A stretch of 64,000 nt of DNA from Microbacterium oxydans (GTDB lineage: Bacteria > Actinomycetota > Actinomycetes > Actinomycetales > Microbacteriaceae): assembly GCF_006540085.1 (NCBI RefSeq), contig NZ_BJOG01000007.1, forward strand, positions 62,001 through 126,000, read 5' to 3'. The translations under genes and the position numbers were made by a program. A model generated the notes under the pieces. The model had not been told where the DNA came from. It ran no database searches and saw only the letters and a list, made by a program, of their open reading frames with translations. This document shows, piece after piece, positions 42,503-52,248 of the stretch. The stretch's first letter is position 1; each line of letters begins with the position of its first letter.

Positions 42503-42951
42503 TGTCCGCACAGACCGTCGCCGCCGCTCCGGCCCGCCGCCGCCGCGGGGTCAACCTCGAGAAGTGGGGCTGGATCTTCATGCGCGTCTCGGGCGTCGTG
42601 CTCGTCGTGCTGATCTTCGGCCACCTGTTCGTCAACCTCATGGTCGGCGAAGGCATCCACGCACTGGACTTCGCGTTCATCGCGGGCAAGTTCGCCACGC
42701 CGTTCTGGCAGTGGTGGGACGTGCTCATGCTGTGGCTCGCCCTCATCCACGGCGCCAACGGCATGCGCACGATCGTCAACGACTACGTGACGAACAGCAC
42801 GGCGCGCAAGTCGCTGGTCTGGGCGCTCGGGCTGGCCGCCGGCCTGCTCATCATCCTCGGCACGCTCGTGGTCTTCACGTTCGACCCGTGCCTGGGTGTG
42901 ACCGAGGACAGCGTCCTCTGGTCCGAATGCGCCGCGATCGTCGGGTACTAG
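42502..42951 (+). CDS. sdhD: Succinate dehydrogenase hydrophobic membrane anchor
   Basis: The 149-residue protein has three membrane helices, with [20 protein letters not shown] and [18 protein letters not shown] supplying conserved haem/quinone-site residues. Its ATG shares one base with the sdhC TGA. It forms the membrane anchor with SdhC. Confidence 0.93.
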   Translation: MSAQTVAAAPARRRRGVNLEKWGWIFMRVSGVVLVVLIFGHLFVNLMVGEGIHALDFAFIAGKFATPFWQWWDVLMLWLALIHGANGMRTIVNDYVTNSTARKSLVWALGLAAGLLIILGTLVVFTFDPCLGVTEDSVLWSECAAIVGY

Positions 42952-42968
42952 AAGAAGGCATACGAGAA

Positions 42969-44795
42969 GTGACTACCGAGACGCAGGATTCCGTCGTCCG
43001 AGACGGCGTGCACTACCACCAGTTCGACATCGTGATCGTGGGAGCCGGTGGGGCGGGCATGCGCGCCGCCATCGAGGCCGGCCCCGGCGCGAAGACCGCC
43101 GTGATCTCCAAGCTCTACCCGACGCGATCGCACACCGGTGCGGCGCAGGGCGGCATGGCGGCGGCCCTCGCGAACGTCGAGGAGGACTCCTGGGAGTGGC
43201 ACACCTTCGACACCGTCAAGGGCGGCGACTACCTCGTCGACCAGGACGCAGCCGAGATCCTCGCGAAGGAGGCCATCGACGCGGTCATCGACCTCGAGAA
43301 CATGGGCCTCCCCTTCAACCGCACCCCCGAGGGCAAGATCGACCAGCGCCGTTTCGGCGGTCACACGGCCGAGCACGGCAAGACCCCGGTCCGCCGCGCG
43401 TGCTACGCCGCCGACCGCACCGGCCACATGATCCTGCAGACGCTGTTCCAGAACTGCGTGAAGCTCGGCATCAACTTCTTCAACGAGTTCTACGTGCTCG
43501 ACCTCCTCACGGTGAAGGACGCCGACGGCAAGACGCAGGTCTCCGGTGTCGTCGCCTACGACCTCGCCACGGGCGAGCTGCACGTCTTCCAGGCCAAGGC
43601 CGTGATCTTCGCGACCGGCGGCTTCGGCAAGATCTTCAAGACCACCTCGAACGCGCACACCCTCACGGGCGACGGCGTCGGCATCGTATGGCGCAAGGGC
43701 CTCCCGCTCGAGGACCTGGAGTTCTTCCAGTTCCATCCGACCGGCCTCGCCGGACTCGGCATCCTCCTCACCGAGGGAGCGCGAGGAGAAGGCGCCATCC
43801 TCCGCAACGCCTCGGGCGAGCGCTTCATGGAGCGCTACGCCCCGACGATCAAGGACCTCGCCCCACGTGACATCGTCGCGCGCTGCATGGTCCAGGAGGT
43901 CGCGGAGGGCCGCGGCGCCGGTCCCCACAAGGACTACGTGCTGCTGGACTGCACGCACCTCGGTGCCGAGGTGCTCGAGACCAAGCTGCCGGACATCACC
44001 GAGTTCGCCCGCACCTACCTGGGCGTCGACCCCGTCGTCGAGCCGGTCCCCGTGATGCCGACCGCGCACTACGCGATGGGCGGCATCCCGACGAACAACG
44101 ACGCCGAAGTACTCGCCGACAACGACACCGTCGTACCCGGCCTGTACGCCGCCGGCGAATGTGCCTGCGTCTCGGTGCACGGCGCCAACCGCCTCGGCAC
44201 CAACTCGCTGCTCGACATCAATGTGTTCGGCAAGCGCGCGGGTCGCAAGGCCGTCGAGTATGTGAAGACCGCCGAGTTCGTGCCGCTGCCGGAGGACCCG
44301 GCCGGTTTCGTGTCCGGCATGATCGAGGGTCTGCGCAACAACCAGGGCACCGAACGCATCGCGGTGCTGCGCAAGACGCTGCAGGACGAGATGGACAAGG
44401 GCGCGCAGGTGTTCCGCACGCACGAGTCGCTCGAGCACGTGCTCGGCGTCATCAAGGAACTGCGCGATCGCTACCTCAACGTCCACGTCGACGACAAGGG
44501 CAAGCGGTTCAACACCGATCTGCTCGAGGCCGTCGAGCTGGGCTTCCTGCTCGACATCGCCGAGGTCGTGGTCTACGCCGCGCAGAACCGCCAGGAGAGC
44601 CGCGGCGGACACATGCGCGACGACTTCCCGACGCGCGACGACGAGAAGTACATGAAGCACACCATGGCCTACCTGACCGGCGACCCGCACTCGTCCACGC
44701 CGAGCGATCACATCAAGCTCGACTGGAAGCCCGTCGTCTTCACGAAGAACGAGCAGGGCGAGTTCAACTACCCGCCGATGGAGAGGAAGTACTGA
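42969..44795 (+). CDS. sdhA: Succinate dehydrogenase flavoprotein subunit
   Basis: The 608-residue protein has FAD-binding [18 protein letters not shown], the flavinylation His in [16 protein letters not shown], the active-site segment [20 protein letters not shown], and [18 protein letters not shown]. It oxidises succinate to fumarate at the cytosolic face and passes electrons to SdhB. The GTG start at 42969 follows sdhD by 17 nt, with AGAAGAAGG as ribosome site. Confidence 0.95.
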   Translation: MTTETQDSVVRDGVHYHQFDIVIVGAGGAGMRAAIEAGPGAKTAVISKLYPTRSHTGAAQGGMAAALANVEEDSWEWHTFDTVKGGDYLVDQDAAEILAKEAIDAVIDLENMGLPFNRTPEGKIDQRRFGGHTAEHGKTPVRRACYAADRTGHMILQTLFQNCVKLGINFFNEFYVLDLLTVKDADGKTQVSGVVAYDLATGELHVFQAKAVIFATGGFGKIFKTTSNAHTLTGDGVGIVWRKGLPLEDLEFFQFHPTGLAGLGILLTEGARGEGAILRNASGERFMERYAPTIKDLAPRDIVARCMVQEVAEGRGAGPHKDYVLLDCTHLGAEVLETKLPDITEFARTYLGVDPVVEPVPVMPTAHYAMGGIPTNNDAEVLADNDTVVPGLYAAGECACVSVHGANRLGTNSLLDINVFGKRAGRKAVEYVKTAEFVPLPEDPAGFVSGMIEGLRNNQGTERIAVLRKTLQDEMDKGAQVFRTHESLEHVLGVIKELRDRYLNVHVDDKGKRFNTDLLEAVELGFLLDIAEVVVYAAQNRQESRGGHMRDDFPTRDDEKYMKHTMAYLTGDPHSSTPSDHIKLDWKPVVFTKNEQGEFNYPPMERKY

Positions 44796-44797
44796 GC

Positions 44798-45565
44798 ATG
44801 TCGACCGCCATCGCAGAGGCACCTGCCGACACCACCGAAGAGACCGGCATCCAGTCCTTCATCGTCACCTTCAACATCCGCCGGTTCAACCCCGAGGTCG
44901 ACTCCGAGCCGCACTGGGTCGACTACGACGTGGAGCTCTACTCCACCGACCGCGTGCTGGACGCCCTGCACAAGATCAAGTGGGAGGTCGACGGCTCGCT
45001 GACCTTCCGCCGCTCCTGTGCCCACGGCATCTGCGGCTCCGACGCCATGCGCATCAACGGACGCAACCGTCTGGCCTGCAAGACGCTGATCAAGGACCTC
45101 GACATCTCGAAGCCGATCTACGTCGAGGCCATCAAGGGTCTGCCGCTGGAGAAGGACCTCGTCGTCGACATGGAGCCGTTCTTCGCCTCGTACCGCGAGG
45201 TGCAGCCGTTCCTCGTCGCGAACTCCGTTCCGGAGAAGGGCAAGGAGCGCACGCAGTCCATCGCCGACCGCGAGATCTTCGACGACACCACCAAGTGCAT
45301 CCTGTGCGCCGCGTGCACCTCGTCGTGCCCCGTGTTCTGGACCGACGGGCAGTACTTCGGCCCGGCGGCGATCGTCAACGCACACCGCTTCATCTTCGAC
45401 TCGCGCGACGACAACGCCGCCGTGCGTCTCGACATCCTCAACGACAAGGAAGGCGTCTGGCGCTGCCGCACGACCTTCAACTGCTCCGAGGCGTGCCCCC
45501 GCGGCATCGAGGTCACCAAGGCCATCGCCGAGGTCAAGCAGGCTGTCCTGCGCGGCCGCCCCTGA
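44798..45565 (+). CDS. sdhB: Succinate dehydrogenase iron-sulfur subunit
   Basis: The 255-residue protein has a ferredoxin-like domain with SCAHGICGSDAMRINGRNRL and a later AC for the [2Fe-2S] cluster. The third ligand position is Asp (CGSD), as in E. coli SdhB. The C-terminal domain has CILCAACTSSCPVF and CSEACPRGIEVTKA for the [4Fe-4S] and [3Fe-4S] clusters. It carries electrons from FAD to quinone. It ends the operon, followed by a 19-bp terminator stem. Confidence 0.95.
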   Translation: MSTAIAEAPADTTEETGIQSFIVTFNIRRFNPEVDSEPHWVDYDVELYSTDRVLDALHKIKWEVDGSLTFRRSCAHGICGSDAMRINGRNRLACKTLIKDLDISKPIYVEAIKGLPLEKDLVVDMEPFFASYREVQPFLVANSVPEKGKERTQSIADREIFDDTTKCILCAACTSSCPVFWTDGQYFGPAAIVNAHRFIFDSRDDNAAVRLDILNDKEGVWRCRTTFNCSEACPRGIEVTKAIAEVKQAVLRGRP

Positions 45566-45601
45566 CCGGGCTTCGCCCGCACGAGCCGTATCAGGCGATC
45601 A

Positions 45602-45644
45602 CGCGAGGACAGGCGGTTCCGTTCCGGAGCCGCCTGTCCTCGCG
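45602..45644 (+). terminator. Terminator of sdhCDAB
   Basis: A 19-bp stem (45602-45620 with 45626-45644, one G-T pair), loop GTTCC, followed by TTTCTG. Confidence 0.9.
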
Positions 45645-45704
45645 TTTCTGCCTGAGACAGCGCATGTGGAGAAGGCGGAGGCGGGGATGAACACGACGCT
45701 TGGA

Positions 45705-45710
45705 TAGGGT
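45705..45710 (+). promoter_or_regulatory. -10 box (leaderless type)
   Basis: TAGGGT ends 6 nt before the GTG start at 45717. Confidence 0.55.
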
Positions 45711-45716
45711 GGGACC

Positions 45717-46925
45717 GTGGCTGATCCCGATGGCTCCACGACCGAGTCCGGTCGTCTCGATGCCGCTGTCGAACGCGCCTCAGCGCTCACTCAGCGCACC
45801 CTCGGGCTGTTCCCCGTTCGCGTGTGGCGGCACTTCCTCCAGCACAACGGGTTCCTCCTCGCCGCGGGTGTGAGCTACCAGGCGCTGTTCGCGATCTTCG
45901 CGGCCATCTACCTCGCCTTCGCGATCGCCGGTCTCTGGCTCGGTGGCAGTGAAGACGCGGTGAACGGTCTGATCGCGATGATCAACAGCTACATACCGAA
46001 CCTCATCCAGCCCGAGGGCGGGGTGATCACACCGGAGCAGGTGCAGGAGATCGCCTCGAGCACGACCGGTGTGCTGAGCATCACCGGTCTGATCGCCCTG
46101 GGCACCGTGATCTGGACGGCGATCGGCTGGGTCACCTTCTCGCGGCGCGCGACCAGAGACATCTTCGGCCTGCCGCCCGATCGCCGCAGCTACGTGATCC
46201 TGAAGGCGCGCGACCTCCTCGCCGCGGTGATCTTCGGAGCCTCGCTGGTGGCCGGATCGATCCTCAGCTCCGCGAGCGCCGCCGTCCTGAGCTGGCTCCT
46301 CGGCCTCCTGGGCTGGGACTCCGGTTCCAACGGCGTCATCCTGATCCGCATCGGCGCGGTCATCGTGTCGTTCGCACTGATGTCGGGCGCGCTGGCGGCG
46401 ATGGTCCGCTTCCTCACCGGCACCTCACTGCACTGGGGGACGATCTGGCCCGGCGCTCTCCTGGGCGGTGGAGCGATGACGATCCTGCAGTTCGGTGCCG
46501 GCTTCCTCCTCAGCTACACGCCCTCCAACCCGCTGCTCGCCACGTTCGCCATCTTCATCGGTCTCCTGCTCTGGTTCCGCATCAACGGCGTGGTCATGCT
46601 GGTCGCCTCGTCCTGGATCGCGGTCGCCGCACAGGATCGCGATCAACCCCTCCTGGAGCAGACCGAAGCGGAACGCCGCGTGGCCGAGTACCAGACCCTC
46701 CTGACCGCCGCCCGCATCCGCGTACGTGACGCCCGTGCGGCCCGACTCGACGCGCCCTGGTATCGGGCGTGGGCCGCGGGACGGGCATTGCGCGATGCGG
46801 AGGATGAACTTCACGACCTCGAGGCCTCCCCTCCCCCGCCGGCGGACATGAGCACGCCGCTCGCTCGACGCCTGCTGGCCGAGTTGAACCACCGCTCCGG
46901 ACGGGATGTCGGCGACCCTCGTTAG
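45717..46925 (+). CDS. YihY/BrkB-family inner membrane protein
   Basis: The 402-residue protein has six membrane segments (about residues 45-290). VWRHFLQHNGFLLAAGVSYQALFAIFAAI matches the conserved YihY/BrkB entry helix and TGTSLHWGTIWPGALLGGGAM the conserved loop before the last helices. The C-terminal 100 residues are charged and probably cytosolic. The family was once called RNase BN in error; its biochemical role is unsettled. It neighbours exonuclease III, whose ATG follows by 10 nt but with its own -10 box inside this gene's end. Confidence 0.85.
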   Translation: MADPDGSTTESGRLDAAVERASALTQRTLGLFPVRVWRHFLQHNGFLLAAGVSYQALFAIFAAIYLAFAIAGLWLGGSEDAVNGLIAMINSYIPNLIQPEGGVITPEQVQEIASSTTGVLSITGLIALGTVIWTAIGWVTFSRRATRDIFGLPPDRRSYVILKARDLLAAVIFGASLVAGSILSSASAAVLSWLLGLLGWDSGSNGVILIRIGAVIVSFALMSGALAAMVRFLTGTSLHWGTIWPGALLGGGAMTILQFGAGFLLSYTPSNPLLATFAIFIGLLLWFRINGVVMLVASSWIAVAAQDRDQPLLEQTEAERRVAEYQTLLTAARIRVRDARAARLDAPWYRAWAAGRALRDAEDELHDLEASPPPPADMSTPLARRLLAELNHRSGRDVGDPR

Positions 46926-46928
46926 GCT
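46923..46928 (+). promoter_or_regulatory. -10 box of xth (leaderless type)
   Basis: TAGGCT overlaps the stop codon (TAG, 46923-46925) of the preceding gene and ends 7 nt before the ATG at 46936, favouring 46936 over an in-frame start at 46906. Confidence 0.55.
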
Positions 46929-46935
46929 GGGGACC

Positions 46936-47775
46936 ATGCCTCATCTGCGTATCGCCTCGGTCAATGTCAACGGAATCCGAGCGGCGGCTCGCAACGGGAT
47001 GAGCTCCTGGTTGGACGAGGCGGGCGTCGACATCCTCACGCTCCAGGAGGTCCGCGGGCAGGACGAGCATCTGGAGGCCGCGCTTCCCGGGTGGTCGTTC
47101 GTGCACGACGAGGCCACAGCGAAGGGACGGGCAGGCGTCGCCATCGCCAGCCGCACGCCCGCGCTCGCCTGGCGCACCGATTTCGGCCCCGACGACTTCG
47201 ACTCCAAGGGCCGCTGGATCGAGGCCGACTACCTGATCGGCGACCGCCCCCTCACCGTCGTGAGCGCGTACGTGCACTCCGGAGAGGCCGACACGCCCAA
47301 GCAGGATGAGAAGTGGAAGTTCCTCGACGCCTTCGGCACCCGTCTCGGCGAACTCAACACCGAAGGTGCGCTGGCGCTCGTCACCGGTGACCTCAACGTC
47401 GGCCACCGTGAGCTCGACATCAAGAACTGGCGCGGCAATCGCAAGAAGGCGGGCTTCCTGCCCCGCGAGCGCGCCTACTTCGACCGGTTCCTCGGGGAGG
47501 CGGGTACGGAGGTCTCGGGTGTCGACGGCACCGTCGGCACCGGCCTCGGCTGGATCGACGTCGGCCGGGCATTCCACGGGGAGGTCGACGGCCCCTACAC
47601 CTGGTGGTCGATGCGTGGGCAGGCGTTCGACAACGATTCCGGGTGGCGCATCGACTACCACTTGGCGACGCCCGCTCTTGCGGAGCGCGTGGAGACCTAT
47701 CACGTCGCGCGCGCCGCCGCCTACGACCAGCGCTGGAGCGACCACGCGCCGGTGGTCGTCGACTACCGCTGCTGA
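46936..47775 (+). CDS. xth: Exodeoxyribonuclease III
   Basis: The 279-residue enzyme of the exonuclease/endonuclease/phosphatase fold has RIASVNVNGIRAA, ILTLQEVRGQDEHL (catalytic Glu), VVSAYVHSG, VTGDLNVGHRELDIKN (Asp/Asn), RIDYHLATPAL and SDHAPVVVDY (catalytic Asp-His). It acts on AP sites and 3' ends in base-excision repair. Its last 13 bases overlap the 3' end of the convergent DUF4166 gene. Confidence 0.9.
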   Translation: MPHLRIASVNVNGIRAAARNGMSSWLDEAGVDILTLQEVRGQDEHLEAALPGWSFVHDEATAKGRAGVAIASRTPALAWRTDFGPDDFDSKGRWIEADYLIGDRPLTVVSAYVHSGEADTPKQDEKWKFLDAFGTRLGELNTEGALALVTGDLNVGHRELDIKNWRGNRKKAGFLPRERAYFDRFLGEAGTEVSGVDGTVGTGLGWIDVGRAFHGEVDGPYTWWSMRGQAFDNDSGWRIDYHLATPALAERVETYHVARAAAYDQRWSDHAPVVVDYRC

Positions 47776-48452
47776 TCGGAGCCGGCCACGCCGTCGCCAT
47801 CCGTGACGGCGTGGCCGTTGCCGGGCGCGTAGCGGTACCAGCCGCGATACTCCAGCACTGTTCCCACCAGGGGGCTCACTGCCTGCATGTCGATCGTGCG
47901 ACGACCGTGGACCTCGTCCCAGCCGTCGACGAGATCGACGTCGACGCGAAGAGGTCCACGCAGCGGGACGCGCAACCGCCCGAACCGCAGGCGGACGGCA
48001 CGAGTGCGCATCCGCAGCGCGCCGTCCGACGTCACCGAACAATGCTCGAGCATCTCGACCCGGCCTCGATCGCCCAGTGCGTTCTGGACCAGCCCAGGAT
48101 GCCCCGTCGCGAAGAGCCGATCCCTGACATACTGCGTCGCACCGGGGAAGCGGAACTCGCGGACGGTGGCGAGCACGCCCCGGCCCGAGGATGTGCGTGC
48201 CGATGCGGTCTCGATCCGGAACGGCACATGCCTCGCGAGCCGGGTGACGAGCAGACCGGGCCCGACGACGGGGCGAGCGAGAACGGAGAGCCGGCCGAAC
48301 CTGCTGCCGGCGACGGTGAACACGCCGTCGGCGCTGTCGAGGTCCGGTCGCCCCGGATCCGCGTGGACACGCATCTGCGCGAGGATCTCGGGGTGGAGCC
48401 GCTCGGCTTCCTCGCCCAGCGCCTCCAGGAAGGCCGCACCGCGAGCGGTCAC
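47763..48452 (-). CDS. DUF4166 domain-containing protein (second copy)
   Basis: The 229-residue protein shares its layout with the gene upstream: FLEALGEEAERLHPEILAQM, VPFRIET, a VREFRFPGATQYV strand, TSDGALRMRTRAVRLRFGRL, and a C-terminal MQAVSPLVGTVLEYRGWY matching [21 protein letters not shown] of its neighbour. This is the DUF4166 family, of unknown function. It has no membrane segment. The GTG start overlaps the preceding stop (GTGA). Its TAG stop lies inside the 3' end of xth on the other strand. Confidence 0.8.
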   Translation of the reverse strand: MTARGAAFLEALGEEAERLHPEILAQMRVHADPGRPDLDSADGVFTVAGSRFGRLSVLARPVVGPGLLVTRLARHVPFRIETASARTSSGRGVLATVREFRFPGATQYVRDRLFATGHPGLVQNALGDRGRVEMLEHCSVTSDGALRMRTRAVRLRFGRLRVPLRGPLRVDVDLVDGWDEVHGRRTIDMQAVSPLVGTVLEYRGWYRYAPGNGHAVTDGDGVAGSDQQR

Positions 48453-49132
48453 TCCCTCACCTCCTCGCGGTAGGGCTTCACGGTCGCCGGTGCCGGCCCC
48501 TCGACGAACTCGCACGTGAAGGCGCCTCGGTAGCCGAACAGGAACCCGAAGACGTCGTTGTGGATCTCCAGGTCGATGAGGTACCGCTTCTGCTCATCGT
48601 CGTAGCGCTCGAGGAGTCTGGCGCGACCGCTGAACAGCATCGGGAACCGGAAGGCGAACCGCCCCTCGTAGAAGCGCTGTGCGCCCGAGGTGAGCAGGAG
48701 TGCGCCGTCGTCGGTCACCTCCAGGTCGAGGTCGACGGCGAGGTGCTGATGGGTGCCCAGGTAGTCGACGACCCTCCGGCGGGCGTCGCTGTAGATCATG
48801 GTCGCGTCGAACCGGCGGCGTCGCCCCGGCCGCACATCCATGGTCCGCACGAAGGTCACGGTCTCGCGCCCGAAGTCGTCGATATACGCGTGGTTGTCGA
48901 TACGGAAGGGCACCTCGCTCCCGCGCTCGGGGAACAGGATGTTGCGGAAGGTGCCGACCAGCAGGAAAGGCAACGTCCACCACGGTCCGCGACGCACCTC
49001 TGACATCACGCCGCGTCCGATGCAGCCGTATCCCGCATCCACCCCGACCCCGAATCGTCGCTGCAGCTGGGGGTGGAGCCGGGCGAAGTCGTCTCCCAGC
49101 GCACGCTCGAAGATCCCCCGCCCCGCGCTCAT
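48449..49132 (-). CDS. DUF4166 domain-containing protein (first copy)
   Basis: The 227-residue protein contains [80 protein letters not shown] and a C-terminal [20 protein letters not shown] typical of DUF4166. No enzyme motif is recognisable; the fold is likely beta-rich. It starts at ATG 49132 in an ATGA overlap with the SRPBCC gene and couples into the second copy, so the three are one operon. Confidence 0.8.
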   Translation of the reverse strand: MSAGRGIFERALGDDFARLHPQLQRRFGVGVDAGYGCIGRGVMSEVRRGPWWTLPFLLVGTFRNILFPERGSEVPFRIDNHAYIDDFGRETVTFVRTMDVRPGRRRRFDATMIYSDARRRVVDYLGTHQHLAVDLDLEVTDDGALLLTSGAQRFYEGRFAFRFPMLFSGRARLLERYDDEQKRYLIDLEIHNDVFGFLFGYRGAFTCEFVEGPAPATVKPYREEVRE

Positions 49133-49773
49133 CCGATGGCCTCGAGCGACTCGGGCGCGTCCTGCATGATGGTGCGTCCGCCATGTCGGGGCGGGCGCGA
49201 GAGGCAATTGCGGGCACGGGGACGTCGGCCTCGGCGCAACGACCTCCATCCACTCGTCTGCTCGGGCGGGATCCCCGCCTCTGCCCACAGCCGGAGACGG
49301 TCGAAGCTCCTGGCGGTCAGCCACCAGACGAAGCGTCGGGTGATGAGCGGATCGAGCGCTCGTCCGATCCAGCCCCATCCTGGGGCGTAGTCGTAGCCCG
49401 TGAGGAACCGCACGCCGTCCTCTGTCGGCACGTACCGCCAGTATCCGCGCCCTGTGCCCAGGGGCGAGAACGCGTCTTCGGTATCGAAAAGCAACGCGGA
49501 GGTGCGCTCCCCCGCAGCGCTCTCCTTCGTCGCCAGCGAGATGCCGGTCCCGCGGATGGTGTGCAGCCGGAGATCGAGCTCGTATCGGAACTCCTGTGCT
49601 CCGTCCGCCCTGGTGCGCTGCGGCGCGATGTCCGTGAAACGCGCATCCCATCGCACGTGCGAGGCCGGGTCCTGGGTGAGCCGCCACACCTCGTCCAGGG
49701 GAGCCCGGATCAGCACCTCGACGTAGAGGGCCCGATCCTTCCGCGACCGTTGACGGGGAGATGCGGAGGCCAT
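49129..49773 (-). CDS. SRPBCC-family protein
   Basis: The 214-residue protein begins with a basic segment, then [20 protein letters not shown] and [11 protein letters not shown], the N-terminal strand and helix of START/SRPBCC lipid-binding proteins, with [20 protein letters not shown] and [19 protein letters not shown] at the end of the fold. The last 40 residues are an Arg-rich tail. The cavity fold suggests binding of a lipid or other hydrophobic ligand. It is first of three genes with two DUF4166 proteins, and a TACGAT -10 box ends six bases before its ATG. Confidence 0.75.
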   Translation of the reverse strand: MASASPRQRSRKDRALYVEVLIRAPLDEVWRLTQDPASHVRWDARFTDIAPQRTRADGAQEFRYELDLRLHTIRGTGISLATKESAAGERTSALLFDTEDAFSPLGTGRGYWRYVPTEDGVRFLTGYDYAPGWGWIGRALDPLITRRFVWWLTARSFDRLRLWAEAGIPPEQTSGWRSLRRGRRPRARNCLSRPPRHGGRTIMQDAPESLEAIG

Positions 49774-49779
49774 GCGCCC

Positions 49780-49785
49780 ATCGTA
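49780..49785 (-). promoter_or_regulatory. -10 box of SRPBCC operon (leaderless type)
   Basis: TACGAT on the reverse strand ends 6 nt before the ATG at 49773. Confidence 0.5.
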
Positions 49786-49805
49786 GGGGCACCGCACGAA
49801 CCGCA

Positions 49806-49811
49806 TAGGAT
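49806..49811 (+). promoter_or_regulatory. -10 box of trpS (leaderless type)
   Basis: TAGGAT ends 7 nt before the GTG start at 49819; 20 nt separate it from the divergent -10 box of the SRPBCC operon. Confidence 0.55.
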
Positions 49812-49818
49812 TGATCCC

Positions 49819-50823
49819 GTGACGAGACCTCGCCTTTACTCCGGAATGCAGCCCTCCGCCGACTCCCTCCAGATCGGCAACTACATCGGCGCGCTGCTCC
49901 AGTGGCGGGACCTGCAGACCTCCTACGACGCCTACTTCTCGGTCGTCGACCTGCACGCGATCACGGTGGCCCAGGACCCGGCAGAGCTCCGCGAGAAGAC
50001 GCGCCGCACCGCTGCGCAGTACATCGCCGCGGGCATCGAGCCGTCGCTGTCGACCCTGTACGTGCAGTCCCATGTGCGCGCGCATGCCGAGCTGGCGTGG
50101 ATCCTGAGCACCATCACCGGCTTCGGAGAGGCCGGGCGGATGACGCAGTTCAAGGACAAGTCGTCGCGCTACGGAGCCGACTCGACGAGCGTGGGACTGT
50201 TCACGTATCCGGTGCTCATGGCCGCCGACATCCTGCTCTACCAGACCGACGTGGTGCCGGTCGGCGATGACCAGAAGCAGCATGTGGAGCTCACGCGCGA
50301 TCTCGCCGAGCGCTTCAACTCGCGGTTCGGAGAGACCTTCACCGTTCCGATGCCGGTCATCCAGAAGGAGACGGCGCGCATCTACGACCTGCAGAACCCG
50401 ACGTCCAAGATGTCGAAGTCGGCCGAGAGCGACGCCGGCGTGCTGTGGATGCTCGACGACCCGGCCAAGTCGGCGAAGAAGGTCATGCGCGCGGTGACCG
50501 ACAACGAGGGCTCGGTGCGCTTCGACCGCGAGAACAAGCCCGGTGTCTCGAATCTGCTGACCATCTACGCGGCGCTGACCGGACGCCAGATCCCGGCGAT
50601 CGAGGACGAGTACGCCGGTCGTGGCTACGGCGATTTCAAGAAGGGTCTCGCCGAGGTCGTCGTGAACGAGTTCGAGCCGGTGCGCGCGCGCGCTCTGGAG
50701 CTGCTCGACGACCCCGCGGAGCTCGACCGCATCCTCGCCGAGAACGCCGCACGCGCCGACGCCGTCGCCGACGAGACGCTCTCGAACGTGTACGACCGGG
50801 TGGGTCTGCTCCGGCGCGTCTGA
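49819..50823 (+). CDS. trpS: Tryptophanyl-tRNA synthetase
   Basis: The 334-residue class I synthetase has [20 protein letters not shown] (HIGH-like element GNYIG), [16 protein letters not shown] and the KMSKS loop [11 protein letters not shown] near residue 198. It charges tRNA-Trp. The GTG start at 49819 is placed by the -10 box and the conserved N-terminus. No leader peptide or T-box is present, which agrees with the leaderless promoter. Confidence 0.95.
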   Translation: MTRPRLYSGMQPSADSLQIGNYIGALLQWRDLQTSYDAYFSVVDLHAITVAQDPAELREKTRRTAAQYIAAGIEPSLSTLYVQSHVRAHAELAWILSTITGFGEAGRMTQFKDKSSRYGADSTSVGLFTYPVLMAADILLYQTDVVPVGDDQKQHVELTRDLAERFNSRFGETFTVPMPVIQKETARIYDLQNPTSKMSKSAESDAGVLWMLDDPAKSAKKVMRAVTDNEGSVRFDRENKPGVSNLLTIYAALTGRQIPAIEDEYAGRGYGDFKKGLAEVVVNEFEPVRARALELLDDPAELDRILAENAARADAVADETLSNVYDRVGLLRRV

Positions 50824-50832
50824 CGCTCGCCT

Positions 50833-50838
50833 TAGGAT
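50833..50838 (+). promoter_or_regulatory. -10 box deciding the start at GTG 50846
   Basis: TAGGAT ends 7 nt before GTG 50846. The in-frame ATG at 50837 overlaps this hexamer and is therefore unlikely as the start. Confidence 0.5.
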
Positions 50839-50845
50839 GGGGGTC

Positions 50846-51538
50846 GTGACCGATCCGCAGCTGCCTCCCCCGTCCGGCGCCGTGCCCTCCGATCCGCCTG
50901 TGCCGCCCGCGGTGCCGGCGCCTCCGGCAACGGACTTCCCGGCCGGCGCGTTCCCGCCGCCGGCCGCACCCGCATATCCTCCGGCGGCTCCGACGTATCC
51001 TCCCGCGGCTCCCGCGTATCCCCCGGCAGCACCGGCCGGCTATCCCGCGGCCCCGGCCCCCGGCTACCCCGCAGCCCCTCCCGGCGCCTACCAGGTGCCC
51101 GTCGGCGGCTACACGGCTCCCTCCGGCGCCTACCAGGTGCCCACCGCGCCGGCTCCCTCGTCCTCGCGGCTCTTCGGGACGCTCGCCCTGGTCTTCGCTC
51201 TCGTCGCGGCGGTCGTGCCGGCGATCGTCGTCAGCGTCAGCGCGTTCGAGATCGGTCGGTACCTGCCCAACGGCGCATCGGTCACCGCCGATGACCTCCG
51301 GGTGCTGACCCCGGTCCGGGATCAGGTGCTCTGGGCGGAGCTCTCGTTCTGGCTCGGGACCCTCGTCGGCGTCGCCGCGATCGTCCTCGGCATCATCGCG
51401 ATCGCCAAGAAGCGTGGCCGGGGTGCAGGAATCGCCGCTCTCGTGGTGGCGGTCCTGGCGTCGGTGATCTTTTTCATCGCACTGGTGGTGGCTCTCACGA
51501 CCGGCGCCGCTGCGGGGATGTCGAACTTCTCAGCCTGA
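50846..51538 (+). CDS. Proline-rich membrane protein, DUF4190-like
   Basis: The 230-residue protein has a Pro/Ala/Tyr-rich N-terminal third (residues 1-110) with AYPPAAPTYPPAAPAYPPAA-type repeats and two copies of GAYQVP, followed by three hydrophobic segments (about 115-140, 165-185, 200-225). RGRGAGIAALVVAVLASVIF before the last helix resembles DUF4190/DUF4352-type small membrane proteins of actinobacteria. The tail would be a disordered cytosolic or surface segment. Function is unknown. Confidence 0.75.
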   Translation: MTDPQLPPPSGAVPSDPPVPPAVPAPPATDFPAGAFPPPAAPAYPPAAPTYPPAAPAYPPAAPAGYPAAPAPGYPAAPPGAYQVPVGGYTAPSGAYQVPTAPAPSSSRLFGTLALVFALVAAVVPAIVVSVSAFEIGRYLPNGASVTADDLRVLTPVRDQVLWAELSFWLGTLVGVAAIVLGIIAIAKKRGRGAGIAALVVAVLASVIFFIALVVALTTGAAAGMSNFSA

Positions 51539-51565
51539 CCGCACTGCCGGTAGGCAGCTGCCGCG

Positions 51566-52147
51566 TCAGCGCGGCGCGTGGTGTTTCTGCTGCGCCGCCA
51601 GGAGTCCTTCGTCGACCAGCAGCTCGACCGCATCGGCGGCATCCGAGACGAGGATCGGCAGGTTCGGCCGCTCTTCCTTGCCGAAGGGTGCCAGCACCCA
51701 GTCCGCAGGATCCTGACGCCCGATCGGACGACCGATGCCGACTCGCACGCGCGGGAAATCCGCCGTGCCCAGCGCTCTGGCGACGTCGCGCACACCGTTG
51801 TGCCCTCCGTGCCCGCCGCCCGTCTTGAGCTTGACGGTGTCGAACGGGATGTCGAGCTCGTCGTGCACGACGACCACCTGCTCGGTGGGGACCGAGTAGA
51901 ACCGCGCCAGAGCTGCCACCGGCGTGCCCGAGACGTTCATGAACGTGTTGGGCTTGGCGAGCACCAGCTTGTCCGCGCCAGGGCGCAGCCAGGTCTCGAC
52001 GACGCGCGCTCCCCCCTTGTGCTCGCGGAACGCCTCGGAACGCCGCGAGGCGAGCTCATCGACGACCATCTGTCCGATGTTGTGCCGAGTGCTCTCATAC
52101 CGCGGGCCGGGGTTGCCGAGCCCCACCACGAGCCAGGTCGATGGCAT
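51566..52147 (-). CDS. pth: Peptidyl-tRNA hydrolase
   Basis: The 193-residue enzyme starts MPSTWLVVGLGNPGPRYEST followed by RHNIGQ, giving the conserved Asn and catalytic His, and has LAKPNTFMNVSGTPV, VVHDELDIPFDTVKLK (catalytic Asp) and GGHGGHNGVRDV. It frees tRNA from peptidyl-tRNA that has dropped off the ribosome. GAGGACGAGGAC precedes the ATG. It lies downstream of rplY on the same strand, the usual rplY-pth order, but with a terminator hairpin between. Confidence 0.95.
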   Translation of the reverse strand: MPSTWLVVGLGNPGPRYESTRHNIGQMVVDELASRRSEAFREHKGGARVVETWLRPGADKLVLAKPNTFMNVSGTPVAALARFYSVPTEQVVVVHDELDIPFDTVKLKTGGGHGGHNGVRDVARALGTADFPRVRVGIGRPIGRQDPADWVLAPFGKEERPNLPILVSDAADAVELLVDEGLLAAQQKHHAPR

Positions 52148-52196
52148 GTCCTCGTCCTCTCCCTGTCCGGGGCTGCAGCATCCCGGTCAGGATACG

Positions 52197-52231
52197 ACAG
52201 AGGGGACGCGATCGGATCGCGTCCCCTCTGT
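52197..52231 (-). terminator. Terminator between rplY and pth
   Basis: A 15-bp stem (52197-52211 with 52217-52231), loop TCGGA, about 18 nt after the rplY stop. Read-through to pth is possible, as no long T-run follows. Confidence 0.8.
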
Positions 52232-52248
52232 GATGAATCAGTCGGAGA

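Noticed and set aside
42948..44822. Reverse-strand 624-codon frame opposite sdhA
   Set aside because: Shadow of a textbook sdhA gene; composition is typical of antisense frames in GC-rich DNA.
49129..49250. Frameshift at the end of the SRPBCC gene
   Set aside because: The Arg-rich C-terminal tail looks unlike the rest of the fold, but the frame runs cleanly into an ATGA overlap with the next gene, so a frameshift is not needed.
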